Shown: in pieces, positions 17,401-26,172 of the stretch
Layout of the letters: every line of letters starts with the position of its first letter
Numbering within the stretch: position 1 is the first letter of the stretch
Translations under genes and position numbers: made by a program
The notes under the pieces: generated by a model
Told to the model about the DNA's origin: nothing
The model's database searches: none
The model's input: only the letters and a program-made list of their open reading frames with translations
DNA from: a virus
IMG/VR virus record: IMGVR_UViG_3300030329_002252
Coordinates: 1 to 40,237 of that record
DNA length: 40,237 nucleotides
Direction: 5' to 3' (one strand)

Positions 17401-19348
17401 AGAATCTGGTGCTAATTCTACTATTAAAATTGGAGTAGATAGTGGTCTTAATGGGAATCTTGTATGCAGAACTTCTGGCACAGGAACAACATATGAAGAT
17501 TTAAATATATCTGCAAATGATATAACCATTAATACTGCTTCTACTGACCACGCATCAGGAAGTGCTCCTGCAATCACAGTTAAACACACTACTCAAAGAG
17601 TCGGTCTTGGGACTGATTCTCCATCTACAATATTAGAATTAAAGAATACAGTCGATGAATCAGAAATGATAACGATTGATACAAATAGAGGCTCTGATAA
17701 TGATGCACTAGGTGGACTTGATTTTAAATGGAATGGAACAAGTTCAGCTACTATTTATGGTTTAGCTGGTTCTGATACGACCAATAAGAATGAAGGGCAG
17801 TTAGCATTTTGGACTACTGCTGGAGAAAGAGTAAGAATTAATGAAACTGGTAATGTTGGTATTGGAACTACTAATCCAACAACAAGTTGGAATGCTAGTT
17901 CAAAACTTCTTCATATTGACCAGAATGATACAAATGGTGCAATTTTACAGTTAGCATCTTCTAATACAACCTTAGTTGCATGTGCTGGTAATAATCAAGC
18001 TCAAATAGGAACAACTGGCACAGAGCCTATAATATTTTATACGGATGGTGCTTCTAATCCTAGGCTTAGAATATCAGAGACTGGTGATGTTGGTATGAAT
18101 ACTAGCACACCCGGAGATAATCATGGAGTTATAGGTTCATATGCTAAAACATTAGATATAAATGGTGGTGATTATGTAGGTGCTTTAAGCCTTGAAAGAA
18201 ATGAGGATACAGATGGTAATGGTATAGGAGTTATTCAGTTTTGTAATAATAATAATGATGACCCTCATGGTACTGGAGCAGATAGTAGAATAGTAGCGGG
18301 AATACATGCTGTTGCACACGTAGATGGAGACCAAGCTACTGATAAAGATTCTGGGGCTCACCTAGATTTCCATGTAAAAGAAATTGGAAGTGGTACTCAT
18401 CCTAGACGTATGAGGCTTCAATCAACTGGATTTGTTGGTATTAATGAAGACAATCCTACTGAAAACTTGCATATCTCAGGAAAAGGTCAAAATTTACAAA
18501 CACTTGATACAACAGTCAAAATAGATGCTGCCACAGGTAAAGATGCTGAATTGGTATTAGCTGTAAATGACAGTACTGGAACAAAGTTTTCTTATGGAGC
18601 TTCAAATGGATTTCAAATGATAGACGGTGGCGGTCAAACCTTTTTTAAAGCTGATGCCAGTGAGAACGTGCTCATAGGATATGATGCCTATACTAATACA
18701 GTAAATGACCCCGGAACTTATGGAGCATCTCTAACTGTTGCAGCCAAGGTTGGTGATTCAAGTAATACAAATAAGTATGCAATGTATATTAATAATGGTT
18801 ATGACAGCCATGGTACCGCTGAAGAAAATGAAGATAATAGTAAATATCGACATGGATTAGCTATGACAGTTGGTACTGTGGGTGGTGGAGCTATGGCTAA
18901 TACTACTAAATGGATTAGTTTTAGGATTGGTGATGGAACTGAGATTGGTTCTATTAAGGGTGGAACTATGGCAAATTTGGTTATGTATACTTCAAGCTCA
19001 GATGAAAGGTTAAAAAAGAATATAGAATCAGTTAACTTTAGTGCTTTAGATTTAATCGATAAAATAAAATGCCGAAGCTTTACTTGGAAAAAGACTAATG
19101 AAGATAGTAGGATAGGCTTTATAGCTCAAGAATTATATGAAGTTATTCCAGATGCAGTATCTCCCGGAACAGATGATGTTAAAAATAATCCATGGTCAGT
19201 CTCGGCAATGAACTTAGTACCTTATTTGGTAAAAGCGGTACAAGAGCTTTCTACTGATAATAAACAACTAAAAGAGGATAATGAATTGCTTAAAAATCAA
19301 ATGAATGCTTTAGATGTAAGATTAAAAGCTTTAGAAGGGAAATTTTAA
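14426..19348 (+). CDS. tail fibre/spike with self-cleaving S74 chaperone
   Basis: Receptor-binding fibre, 1640 aa, with AGGAG before the ATG. The N-terminal about 540 residues are helical/beta and should attach to the virion. Near 545 comes D-A-A-N-K-G-W-V-E-N-Q-I, common in fibres at the shaft start. From about 975 to 1345 there are five turns of a V-G-[IL]-G-T-type repeat (for example G-N-V-G-I-G-T-T-N-P), as in trimeric shafts. The C-terminal 116 residues are a peptidase S74 intramolecular chaperone: S-D-E-R-L-K places Ser1525 and Lys1530 as the catalytic dyad, then G-F-I-A-Q-E-L and a terminal coiled coil. Cleavage before Ser1525 after trimerisation is expected from the family. Confidence 0.9.
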   Translation: MPVSTLSAPNPIKDIYTKLVFFDTAHAENAYTFMYTDSSTLQDVAITQVDNSFVLTNALTLKSTIKMSDVIPGGAQGSADNNPINIGQLHNDIYGIDNLQNLQGNYAPKHYYESNWGVTGKGLQEIDHLEYTARLAKDNEQDYELDKLQLALYGTKYAVSEYRTGGVASDPENPYTSATNGWRPISGFIANSPTNREATAATTMLGADAILDKEVQHNRTWLQTAWNYIQGTDGGSAPSHPGTASSNNPHAFLGTVWNADGFYISSLENTPNPTRPGGAAGPADTTSLKGAVQALDTESRANEVWLNKVNKWIDSSDVDNTDQALSWTAPTDNWGEFSAITPAAGLTYTKDAIAGTASTDAMDAIKHLDMNMRHLRYLIDKNVDSATAVIDDDAGVDWVQNTNRRSLTELRADINALKTEWDGSGDTNSGVLTYSSTVGDSYANADTLHGDISEIDAQLEAVTTMITGATTAGAQYSTDVDGAQNSVEADIERLHDLSISDTWSHKNRLDHIVNPSTGKLENDSGDFLDMKSQRIKNVTDPTDLFDAANKGWVENQITGTAQGHGVQVCTYRLGNSASLQAAAGGNVAPGGGIMAVDTADPSGAAWDNKGTVTLNSVVYNHGGIALDSSTYGPKTMESSGVYIDGHLMVDGDLVLLTEEGATTEDGVSYSADPTADNHWSSGHAPDNEDWHWRNGIWVFEYSGGTNGGVWQRPSAGSALWAVGNSIAQGLIHPVEFGKDAGGNNVIWAFWTVQPETSFTYGTNTKICQTKAQAEAAFDESTSKNPRNAWAVFTGLQVFNAGNVTTIAAGNTVQVTLDAQSMVADGETGGSPSSGGTLGIKLSATSNADGVLQKSANGVGLNYDATQFENNGGELRNLPTAAGTFSTLSVLKDDTTNTGVTTLLTLSHSVSNTADDNIGGEILFLNEASDGNLKNTAAIQAIMTNADEGDTTYDGAFQFRTINAKSWLNAMRIEHDGKVGIGTITPVFPLQVEESGANSTIKIGVDSGLNGNLVCRTSGTGTTYEDLNISANDITINTASTDHASGSAPAITVKHTTQRVGLGTDSPSTILELKNTVDESEMITIDTNRGSDNDALGGLDFKWNGTSSATIYGLAGSDTTNKNEGQLAFWTTAGERVRINETGNVGIGTTNPTTSWNASSKLLHIDQNDTNGAILQLASSNTTLVACAGNNQAQIGTTGTEPIIFYTDGASNPRLRISETGDVGMNTSTPGDNHGVIGSYAKTLDINGGDYVGALSLERNEDTDGNGIGVIQFCNNNNDDPHGTGADSRIVAGIHAVAHVDGDQATDKDSGAHLDFHVKEIGSGTHPRRMRLQSTGFVGINEDNPTENLHISGKGQNLQTLDTTVKIDAATGKDAELVLAVNDSTGTKFSYGASNGFQMIDGGGQTFFKADASENVLIGYDAYTNTVNDPGTYGASLTVAAKVGDSSNTNKYAMYINNGYDSHGTAEENEDNSKYRHGLAMTVGTVGGGAMANTTKWISFRIGDGTEIGSIKGGTMANLVMYTSSSDERLKKNIESVNFSALDLIDKIKCRSFTWKKTNEDSRIGFIAQELYEVIPDAVSPGTDDVKNNPWSVSAMNLVPYLVKAVQELSTDNKQLKEDNELLKNQMNALDVRLKALEGKF

Positions 19349-19350
19349 TA

Positions 19351-19506
19351 ATGATAGATTCGCTCGAAACTATAAAAACAAGTTTTGTTGGAATGGGAGG
19401 ATTCTGGTTGAGTTTATGGAGTTGGTTACCAGAAGTTGTAAGTCTGTTAGTTGGAATAGCTACATTATTGTATATGATAATTAAAATTTATAAGGAGATA
19501 GGATAA
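19351..19506 (+). CDS. candidate holin (51 aa, one membrane span)
   Basis: A short frame directly after the fibre. The N-terminal half is amphipathic with many Trp/Phe/Gly (G-G-F-W-L-S-L-W-S-W-L-P). Residues 29-45 are hydrophobic (V-V-S-L-L-V-G-I-A-T-L-L-Y-M-I-I), followed by a Lys-rich tail (K-I-Y-K-E-I-G). That layout fits small phage holins that release an unexported endolysin such as the M15 enzyme at 1603. It lacks a clear Shine-Dalgarno but starts two bases after the fibre stop, and its end overlaps the next gene (TAATG). Function is inferred from topology. Confidence 0.6.
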   Translation: MIDSLETIKTSFVGMGGFWLSLWSWLPEVVSLLVGIATLLYMIIKIYKEIG

Positions 19507-19649
19507 TGGAATTGTTAATAAATAATTGGGAATATGCATTGATTATAATTCTTGCAATAGATAAGATTGTAGCAATGACTCCTAGTACTTGGGATGACTT
19601 AATTTGGACATCTATTAAAAAATCAATCTTTAAAATAGTAGGGAAATAA
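19506..19649 (+). CDS. small membrane protein (47 aa), possible lysis accessory
   Basis: Begins within the previous stop (TAATG), and AAGGAG lies upstream. It has one hydrophobic stretch at about 11-24 (A-L-I-I-I-L-A-I-D-K-I-V-A-M), then T-P-S-T-W-D-D-L and a basic end. Coupling to the candidate holin suggests a pair acting in lysis, such as holin/antiholin or a second holin. No family is recognised. Confidence 0.6.
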   Translation: MELLINNWEYALIIILAIDKIVAMTPSTWDDLIWTSIKKSIFKIVGK

Positions 19650-19650
19650 T

Positions 19651-19794
19651 ATGTTAAAAATGTTATTAAAAAAGTTAATAAAAAAACATGGTATGAAGGG
19701 CTTATTAATAATCGTAGGAGACTTTGCAGTTAAGATTACTAAATCTAAAGAGGATGATAAGCTATGGGCCAAAGTAAAGAAATTGTTGGTGTAA
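19651..19794 (+). CDS. small basic protein (47 aa), unrecognised
   Basis: ATG one base after the preceding stop. Lys-rich amphipathic N-terminus (M-L-K-M-L-L-K-K-L-I-K-K-H-G) with a short hydrophobic middle (G-L-L-I-I-V-G-D-F-A-V) and a charged end. Its 3' end overlaps the zinc-ribbon gene by 31 bases. It may associate with membranes. No function is known; the fit in a tightly packed cluster is the main support. Confidence 0.5.
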   Translation: MLKMLLKKLIKKHGMKGLLIIVGDFAVKITKSKEDDKLWAKVKKLLV

Positions 19795-20120
19795 AAGTGA
19801 CAAAAGGGAGAACTGCCGCTATCTTTCAAGTAATTGAGTCTACAGGAGCTCCGAAAGATGTGTTGGATGCCCTAGGTGTTGTTGGTAATACTATATATAA
19901 ACAACAGCCTAAACATTGCAATATTTGTCAAAGCAGTGAAATGGCTACTCTGGAGCTAATAGGGGTTGCAAGAAAACCCTTGTTTTGGGAATGTGATGAT
20001 TGTGGTGCCTTATGGTGCAAAGAAGAAAGAGCTTGGATAGAAAATCGTATTAAAAGGCTTGACCATCTTTGGACCAATGTTAATGACTGGGACCCACCTG
20101 AAAAGAATTTCTTAAACTAA
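19764..20120 (+). CDS. zinc-ribbon protein (118 aa)
   Basis: Residues 51-56 are H-C-N-I-C-Q and residues 76-86 are E-C-D-D-C-G-A-L-W-C-K, giving Cys52/Cys55 and Cys77/Cys80 (plus Cys85), a clear zinc-ribbon pair of knuckles. The N-terminal 45 residues are a small helical domain (G-A-P-K-D-V-L-D-A-L-G-V-V-G). Zinc ribbons bind nucleic acid or protein; which applies here cannot be told. It sits between lysis-type genes and the phosphoesterase and is likely cotranscribed with it. GAGG lies ten bases before the ATG. Confidence 0.7.
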   Translation: MGQSKEIVGVKVTKGRTAAIFQVIESTGAPKDVLDALGVVGNTIYKQQPKHCNICQSSEMATLELIGVARKPLFWECDDCGALWCKEERAWIENRIKRLDHLWTNVNDWDPPEKNFLN

Positions 20121-20131
20121 TAGGGAGTTGT

Positions 20132-20905
20132 ATGACAGATAAAGGAGTAGTAAAGCGTTACATAGTAACGCCAGATAAGCATGCACCTTTGCATGATAAA
20201 AAAGCGATTTCTGTGGTTAGGCAAAGCATTGAAATCATAAAGCCAGATGGTTATATAGACTTAGGAGATTTAGGGGAATGGGGTTCAGTCTCTCACTGGC
20301 AATGGAAGAAAAAGAAGAAACCTCCACTAGAGTATCTGATACCTAGAATAGATAAGGATGTTAAAGATGTTAATAGATTACTTGATGAGATTGATGAAAG
20401 TTTGGACAAAGCGAATGTTAAAATCAAACATATTTGTGCAGGCAATCATGATGAATGGTTAAATGGATTTGTTCAAGAATATCCATATTTGTCGCATTAT
20501 GAGTTTAATAAATGTTGCGGGTTCGCAAAACGTGGTTACAGGTTTCATCCAGCTGGTGAATATCTTAAAGTTGGGAAATTATACTTCTATCATGGACACC
20601 ATTTTGGAGGCCAATATCACACCGCTAACCATCTTAGAAAGCTTGGTTGCAATATAATGTATGGACATTGGCATTCAATGCAGCAAGATTCAGTTACTCA
20701 TATGGATGGACCTAAATCTGCTTGGAGTATTGGCTGCCTTAAAGATATGCGGGGTGAAAAGAATGAATGGCTTGGGGGTAGACAGCACAAATGGGCTCAT
20801 GGATTTGCTATTGTGGATTACTATAGCAAAGGACGTTTTACAGTACACCCTATTCAAATAGTAGATGGTAGAGCATCTGTTTGGGGAGAAGAAATAAAGG
20901 GATAA
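20132..20905 (+). CDS. calcineurin-like metallophosphoesterase
   Basis: All five metal-binding motifs of the family are visible: D-K-H (Asp15, His17), G-D-L-G-E (Gly45, Asp46), G-N-H-D-E (104-108), H-G-H-H (154-157) and G-H-W-H (178-181). The enzyme should hydrolyse phosphomono- or diesters using two metal ions. Substrate is unknown; related phage enzymes are often annotated as putative phosphatases or nucleases. 257 aa, no signal peptide, so cytoplasmic. GGGAG precedes the ATG. It lies between tail fibre and nozzle genes, an unusual place for an enzyme, suggesting an accessory (moron-like) gene or a late role such as nucleotide or RNA processing. Confidence 0.9.
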   Translation: MTDKGVVKRYIVTPDKHAPLHDKKAISVVRQSIEIIKPDGYIDLGDLGEWGSVSHWQWKKKKKPPLEYLIPRIDKDVKDVNRLLDEIDESLDKANVKIKHICAGNHDEWLNGFVQEYPYLSHYEFNKCCGFAKRGYRFHPAGEYLKVGKLYFYHGHHFGGQYHTANHLRKLGCNIMYGHWHSMQQDSVTHMDGPKSAWSIGCLKDMRGEKNEWLGGRQHKWAHGFAIVDYYSKGRFTVHPIQIVDGRASVWGEEIKG

Positions 20906-20906
20906 T

Positions 20907-21155
20907 ATGCAAAAAGCAGTCGCACAAGCAATATTAAGATTATGGAAAGCTACTAAAAGTAGTACTGGAGCAGATAAGTTAACTCGTATGAAAAAAATAA
21001 AGAAACTTACTGCTTCACATGGCGGAGTATCTGTTGGCATTAGAAAAGCTAAAGATAGATTAAAGAAAAAGATGATTCTTAGGAATGACCCTGCTAGACA
21101 AAGAAGGCTCAAGACTAAAGGAGAATATAATCAAGCACAAAAACATAGAAGATAA
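20907..21155 (+). CDS. small very basic protein (82 aa)
   Basis: Starts two bases after the phosphoesterase stop with GGGA upstream, and ends in TAATG with the nozzle gene. It is rich in Lys and Arg (M-K-K-I-K-K-L; A-K-D-R-L-K-K-K-M; R-Q-R-R-L-K-T-K) and mostly helical. This composition suits nucleic-acid binding, perhaps a DNA-associated virion protein. No known fold is recognised. Confidence 0.6.
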   Translation: MQKAVAQAILRLWKATKSSTGADKLTRMKKIKKLTASHGGVSVGIRKAKDRLKKKMILRNDPARQRRLKTKGEYNQAQKHRR

Positions 21156-24100
21156 TGGCTAAAAGTAATTACGAATTACATGATTTTTCAGCAGGTACTA
21201 TCACTAATGGTGATGCAGGAGATATTCCTCCCGGAGCTGCTCAAGATTCTTTAAATATCAGTTCTATATCTAAATTAGGTGTTGCTCAAACTATTGTGGG
21301 ACATCTAGAAATTAATAAAGATAATGAAACAGATGTAATAACAGGTATTCCCCCTATATCATCTATGATAGTTAGAGATGGAGATGACAATTCTTATGAT
21401 TTAGCTGTTAATATTGATAAGTATTTTATATTAGTTGAGAAATATAGAAGCGATAGACTTTTAGGAGATTTTGTAGGTGTTGTAAAAAAAGGACAGTTAT
21501 TATCTACAAGCCCTACTGATTATACAGATATAGCTAACTGGAGCCTTGTATCTCTTACTTATTCTAGTCCTAGTCTTACTTTAGAAGCTGGATATGGATA
21601 TGAAATATCATTAGGACATGTTACTACAGCCACATTAACAACTACTCCATCTACTATTAAGATTAAAAATGCAGATGGAACTTATGCTAAATTTGCAGAT
21701 GGTACTGATGTAAAGGAATTTTACGATACTACATCTATTAAAGAGATATTTTATGCAGAATCAGATTCCACTACTGTAATAGAGCTTACAAAAGGAACTG
21801 GAACTGGAACTCCTTCATGGGAGAAGCCTGTTAGGATTCAATTAAGCAAAGCTAAATATTTATTCTCAGAATTAGGTACCAATATAGATATGACCGAAAC
21901 AGAGAGAGGTTTATTTTTGTCATCAACAATAAAAGCCCCTATGGTCCAACATAAGATAGCAGATTCATCTGGCGACATTAAAAAGTATTTAGTTACTAGC
22001 AAATGTGCTACTCCAACTTCTGTTAATGCTCTTTCAAATATAGACCAAATGATATGGGTAAAGGATAATTCTGGAACTGAACATAGATTAATATGTAGTA
22101 TATATGGTGTAAATAAAATATGGCAATTAGTCTATAATACAACAGGTGCTACTCCTTATTATGAATTTAATCCTAGCAATGTTATAGCTGAAATGCCAAA
22201 AGGTGTTGGTGGATTAGTGCAGACTGATGTGGCAAACACATTCTATTCTTGGGATTTTGAAGGATTTAATGTACATAAGTTAGAACTTCCACCTACAACA
22301 ACAACAGTAACCTCTGGATTTGATGTAACTGTAGCTAAAACATATTCTATTTCTGTAGAGGATATACCTGATGATGGATGGATAGCAAGTGTTGCCTCTG
22401 CTAAAGCAGGTAATCAAAGTACAGACCCTATTCTTTATGTCTTATTTACAAGAGCTGGTGGATTAAGAGAAGAGGATAATATATTAGTTGCAATTAATGC
22501 TAAAGATGGTTCAGGTGATTATAAGTCTGATGCTAATAATAATCTAAAAGTTTTATATAAATTACCAAGCTATCAATCAGCTACTGCTTATACTAGTCAT
22601 AGTTTTGAAAAAAATTGGCTTGGAGTAAGAGATGATGTAAATCCGACGGGTCCTACTGATTTTTATTGGACAAAAGAGTCTACAGCAAAGTTAGTTCCTT
22701 ATAGAGATGGAGATTTTGCAGATATAACACATTATACAAAATATGGATATGCTAAAGATGTCTGTTGGATTAATACTGCATCTGAGCCAGTTTCAATGGA
22801 TATAAATGAAGGCGGAATAGTAGTGACTACACAGTTAGATTCTAATATTGATTGTGTATGGTTTTCTGCTAAGCCTTTAGGAGAAACTAAATTTTTAACT
22901 TACTCTGGCGTATGGCAAGAAGCCAAGCAATGGCCTAATAATTGGTTTGATACATCTTCAGATGGAGAATGGACACATCAATCAGAGGAGCAAAAATTCA
23001 CAAGGTTTAATAACTTTATAGGTGTTGCATCTCACGATATTGGCACTTCAACTTCTCCGACTTGGAGCGATATAAAAGAATTTAGCATGAAACAAGTTCC
23101 TGCTACAGGGCCAGATATTGCTAAAGCTTGGGATGACTGTTATGGTTATATGATTGCATTAGAACAGGCAACTTTTCCTACTGAAGTAGTTACTAATGAT
23201 AATGCTACTACAAATTCTGCTAAAAGATGGTATGTTTCAGATAGAAGTAGTCATTTAGAGGTGTTGACAAATGCTCAAAAAGAAAAAATAGAGAATGATG
23301 AGTCAGATTATACTGATAATAATAAAACATCTTTTTCTGATGTTAATTTAATAGCATCAACTGGTTTATTAAAACTTGAGCAAGAAGTAATGAAGTCTGG
23401 AGAATGGTTTAACTTAAAAGCAAAATTAAAAGCGTTTGATACTAATATAGAATCTGCTATTAATAGTTTGCGAAGTAATGTATTATCTAAGGTAAAGTTT
23501 ACACATAAAGATGTTACAGGGGTACGAAATTCCGATGGAAATTATCCTAATAAAACATCAGATAGAATATTAAAATTTAGTCCACAATTTGACAATGTTT
23601 CAGATGGTCCTCTATATGCATATAGAAGTTTAAAGAGTACTTATTCAGCCCTTCATAACGCTTTACAAACAGTTCTTGGATATGCTGATGTTAAAACTAT
23701 AGCAACATTAGACCCAGCACAAATAACTCATATTCCTATATTAGGAGCAGATGCCCAAGATGTTTTGCAAAAACTTAATTTAACCCATCTTATAGATGAT
23801 GTAGGCTTTCCATTTGCAAATCCAATTACACAAATGCAATCTTATACATCTACAGGAACTAAAATTCTATTCTCTAGCATGGGAGACGGGGGTATTCCTA
23901 CTTTTGCAGAAGCTACAATAACATCTACAGGGGCTACTCCTCTTCAAAAACTTGGCAATACCATATTAACATTTGACGATAGACATACAGCTGCTACTGG
24001 TAAAATGTTTACAACTCCTGTTACAAATGCTGAGACAGGTGAAGTAGAAGATGCTAGTGAATTTTGGGCTTTATATAAACCATCTGGTAATGACCATGCT

Positions 24101-26053
24101 ATTAAGAACGTAAGTGGCTCTGGTAATGATTCAGATACAGATGAAGGAATATTAGTTGCTACATATACAGGTCAGTTAATGTTAAAGAATTATGAGTTTA
24201 CTAACACTAGTACTATAAATGGTAAATTTAATTCAGGAGATTTAGTAGTTGGACTAAAAGTAGATGAATCTGCATCAAATACTTTAGTTACTCCAGCAGG
24301 TACAGTTACAGGTACTGGTGCTCAAGGAGATGACAAATGTTTAGTGACATATACTCAAACCGCAGGAGCAGATATTGCTACTGGTGATACTGTTACAATT
24401 GCTGATACTACTAATTTTAATGGTCCATATATTATAAAAGATTTAGATGCTACAGCTAAAACATTTGTAATAGATAAAGATAATGTTACCAGTACAACAG
24501 ATGAAACTGGAACTTGGTCTGCTAATGTTACTGACGATGCTTCTGTTCCTTTTAAAATGAATGAAACATATTTATATAATATGTCATTTTTATATGATGG
24601 TTATCAAGAAGGTCCTTTAATGGCTACTCCTGTTACAGTGGGTCCTTTAGCTGCCAATTATACTGCTTTACATATAGATGTTAAATTAGCTAATTCAAAT
24701 CCTAGAGTAACAGATATACAGATATATAGAAAAAAGACTGCTGCAGAAAAATTTAGACTAGTTCATTCAGCTAAATTTAATAGCGATTGGTCTGCAACAA
24801 CTTCAGGGCAATCTGAAATGATGTCTGCTTTAGAGATTGGATTTAAAGATTATGGAGATACTGGGATATCTTATGAAGCTTTAACAGGTATGCCTGAAAC
24901 CTTACAATCTACTAATTTTGATACTTATGGAGAGTCTGCTCAAATTGGTAACTATTTATTCGTAGCTAATGCTGAGCATCCAAAGCTTATAGATAGTCAG
25001 AAAATGATATTTCGTTCCCAGCCTACTAAATTCTCTATGTTTAATTGGGCTCAAGACTATATTGGAATGCCTGAAAAGATATATACACTTCAATCTCATA
25101 ATAATAGACTATATGCTTGGTCTAAAAAAGCAATGTATAGGATTGACCCATATCAAATGCTTCTTGAACAAACATATGAAGGTATGGGATTATCTGGCAA
25201 ACAATCTTGTATATCTATTGATGGTTTAATGTTTATAGCTAATAAGAATGCAATTTATATGTTTAATGCAGGAAGATTTAGAAAGATTAGTCAAACTATA
25301 GAAGATAGGTATAATGCATTATGGAAGAAGTATCCTAATCAAAAGGTAATATTATCTCAAGATAAGCGATATAATTCTCTTTTAGTTAAATTTAGCAATC
25401 AAGGTCCTAATTCAATTGACTATGCACCAACAGAATCTTTTGCTTATTCATTAGATAAAAATAGATGGGATATATGGTCGTTACCTGCAAGAGTAACAGC
25501 ATCTTGTATCAATGAAGATAATGAACTAATGATTTGCGCTGAATCTAGTAATGTTGTAGGTCAAAATGCTAATGGTGAATCTATTGATAGCGAAGGAGCT
25601 GTTATAACTAATCCATTTTCTTTATATGAAATGCATAGAGGAAGTTCAAAAGAACCTCTAAGCTGGACAAGTAAAAGCCTTGTATTTGGAGAAGATGGTA
25701 GAGATAAGAAAGTTAAAACTATTAGATTAATTGGTAGAGATGTAGTTTTAGAATCTATGATAGTAGATGGAGAAGAAACTTTATTTTCATCAACAGTTGA
25801 TAGTGTAACTAAACCTATTATTGCTACTAGTAATTCTGGAGACAGTAAATCTGATTCTTATTTTCAAGAATGGAGATTAAATCAATTAAAAGACCCGCAT
25901 ACAGGAAATAAGATAGATTACACAATTAAAAGAGCTAGGGCTATAGCTCTAAAAATTCGTAGTTTAAATACACTGGATGACAATTCTAGTGAGGCTTTAG
26001 AACCTTCTATAGCATCTATTGGTGTGACTTGGTCTCCAAAGAGTTTTAAATAA
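21155..26053 (+). CDS. tail nozzle / DNA-stabilisation-type structural protein (1632 aa)
   Basis: Very long beta-rich protein. The N-terminus (E-L-H-D-F-S-A-G-T-I-T-N; A-A-Q-D-S-L-N-I) resembles the start of short-tail nozzle/stabilisation proteins, which open with a sentence about net nodes. The C-terminal third looks like a beta-propeller: G-N-Y-L-F-V-A-N, H-N-N-R-L-Y-A-W-S-K, D-G-L-M-F-I-A-N-K-N-A-I-Y, Y-S-L-D-K-N-R-W-D-I-W. These are the repeats seen in P22 gp10-like and T7 gp12-like nozzle proteins. In between are Ig-like segments (about 1045-1130). It is twice the length of those references. It follows the TAATG overlap and precedes the ejection genes, the normal order. Confidence 0.75.
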   Translation: MAKSNYELHDFSAGTITNGDAGDIPPGAAQDSLNISSISKLGVAQTIVGHLEINKDNETDVITGIPPISSMIVRDGDDNSYDLAVNIDKYFILVEKYRSDRLLGDFVGVVKKGQLLSTSPTDYTDIANWSLVSLTYSSPSLTLEAGYGYEISLGHVTTATLTTTPSTIKIKNADGTYAKFADGTDVKEFYDTTSIKEIFYAESDSTTVIELTKGTGTGTPSWEKPVRIQLSKAKYLFSELGTNIDMTETERGLFLSSTIKAPMVQHKIADSSGDIKKYLVTSKCATPTSVNALSNIDQMIWVKDNSGTEHRLICSIYGVNKIWQLVYNTTGATPYYEFNPSNVIAEMPKGVGGLVQTDVANTFYSWDFEGFNVHKLELPPTTTTVTSGFDVTVAKTYSISVEDIPDDGWIASVASAKAGNQSTDPILYVLFTRAGGLREEDNILVAINAKDGSGDYKSDANNNLKVLYKLPSYQSATAYTSHSFEKNWLGVRDDVNPTGPTDFYWTKESTAKLVPYRDGDFADITHYTKYGYAKDVCWINTASEPVSMDINEGGIVVTTQLDSNIDCVWFSAKPLGETKFLTYSGVWQEAKQWPNNWFDTSSDGEWTHQSEEQKFTRFNNFIGVASHDIGTSTSPTWSDIKEFSMKQVPATGPDIAKAWDDCYGYMIALEQATFPTEVVTNDNATTNSAKRWYVSDRSSHLEVLTNAQKEKIENDESDYTDNNKTSFSDVNLIASTGLLKLEQEVMKSGEWFNLKAKLKAFDTNIESAINSLRSNVLSKVKFTHKDVTGVRNSDGNYPNKTSDRILKFSPQFDNVSDGPLYAYRSLKSTYSALHNALQTVLGYADVKTIATLDPAQITHIPILGADAQDVLQKLNLTHLIDDVGFPFANPITQMQSYTSTGTKILFSSMGDGGIPTFAEATITSTGATPLQKLGNTILTFDDRHTAATGKMFTTPVTNAETGEVEDASEFWALYKPSGNDHAIKNVSGSGNDSDTDEGILVATYTGQLMLKNYEFTNTSTINGKFNSGDLVVGLKVDESASNTLVTPAGTVTGTGAQGDDKCLVTYTQTAGADIATGDTVTIADTTNFNGPYIIKDLDATAKTFVIDKDNVTSTTDETGTWSANVTDDASVPFKMNETYLYNMSFLYDGYQEGPLMATPVTVGPLAANYTALHIDVKLANSNPRVTDIQIYRKKTAAEKFRLVHSAKFNSDWSATTSGQSEMMSALEIGFKDYGDTGISYEALTGMPETLQSTNFDTYGESAQIGNYLFVANAEHPKLIDSQKMIFRSQPTKFSMFNWAQDYIGMPEKIYTLQSHNNRLYAWSKKAMYRIDPYQMLLEQTYEGMGLSGKQSCISIDGLMFIANKNAIYMFNAGRFRKISQTIEDRYNALWKKYPNQKVILSQDKRYNSLLVKFSNQGPNSIDYAPTESFAYSLDKNRWDIWSLPARVTASCINEDNELMICAESSNVVGQNANGESIDSEGAVITNPFSLYEMHRGSSKEPLSWTSKSLVFGEDGRDKKVKTIRLIGRDVVLESMIVDGEETLFSSTVDSVTKPIIATSNSGDSKSDSYFQEWRLNQLKDPHTGNKIDYTIKRARAIALKIRSLNTLDDNSSEALEPSIASIGVTWSPKSFK

Positions 26054-26172
26054 TGGTAGATATTATTAAATCAGGCGATGTTGGTAAAGAAGAGAAATGG
26101 ACAGGCGTTGTAGATGTTGATAATAAAAGAAGAAGATTATTAGAGAATGAAAAGAGAAAGAAAAAGAAATGA
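26053..26172 (+). CDS. 39-aa basic-tailed protein, unrecognised
   Basis: Starts in a TAATG overlap with the nozzle gene. A short acidic/neutral N-terminus (D-I-I-K-S-G-D-V-G-K-E-E-K-W-T-G) is followed by a run of Arg/Lys (N-K-R-R-R-L-L-E-N-E-K-R-K-K-K-K). Its end overlaps the next start as ATGA. Likely a real but tiny coupled gene; function unknown. Confidence 0.5.
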   Translation: MVDIIKSGDVGKEEKWTGVVDVDNKRRRLLENEKRKKKK

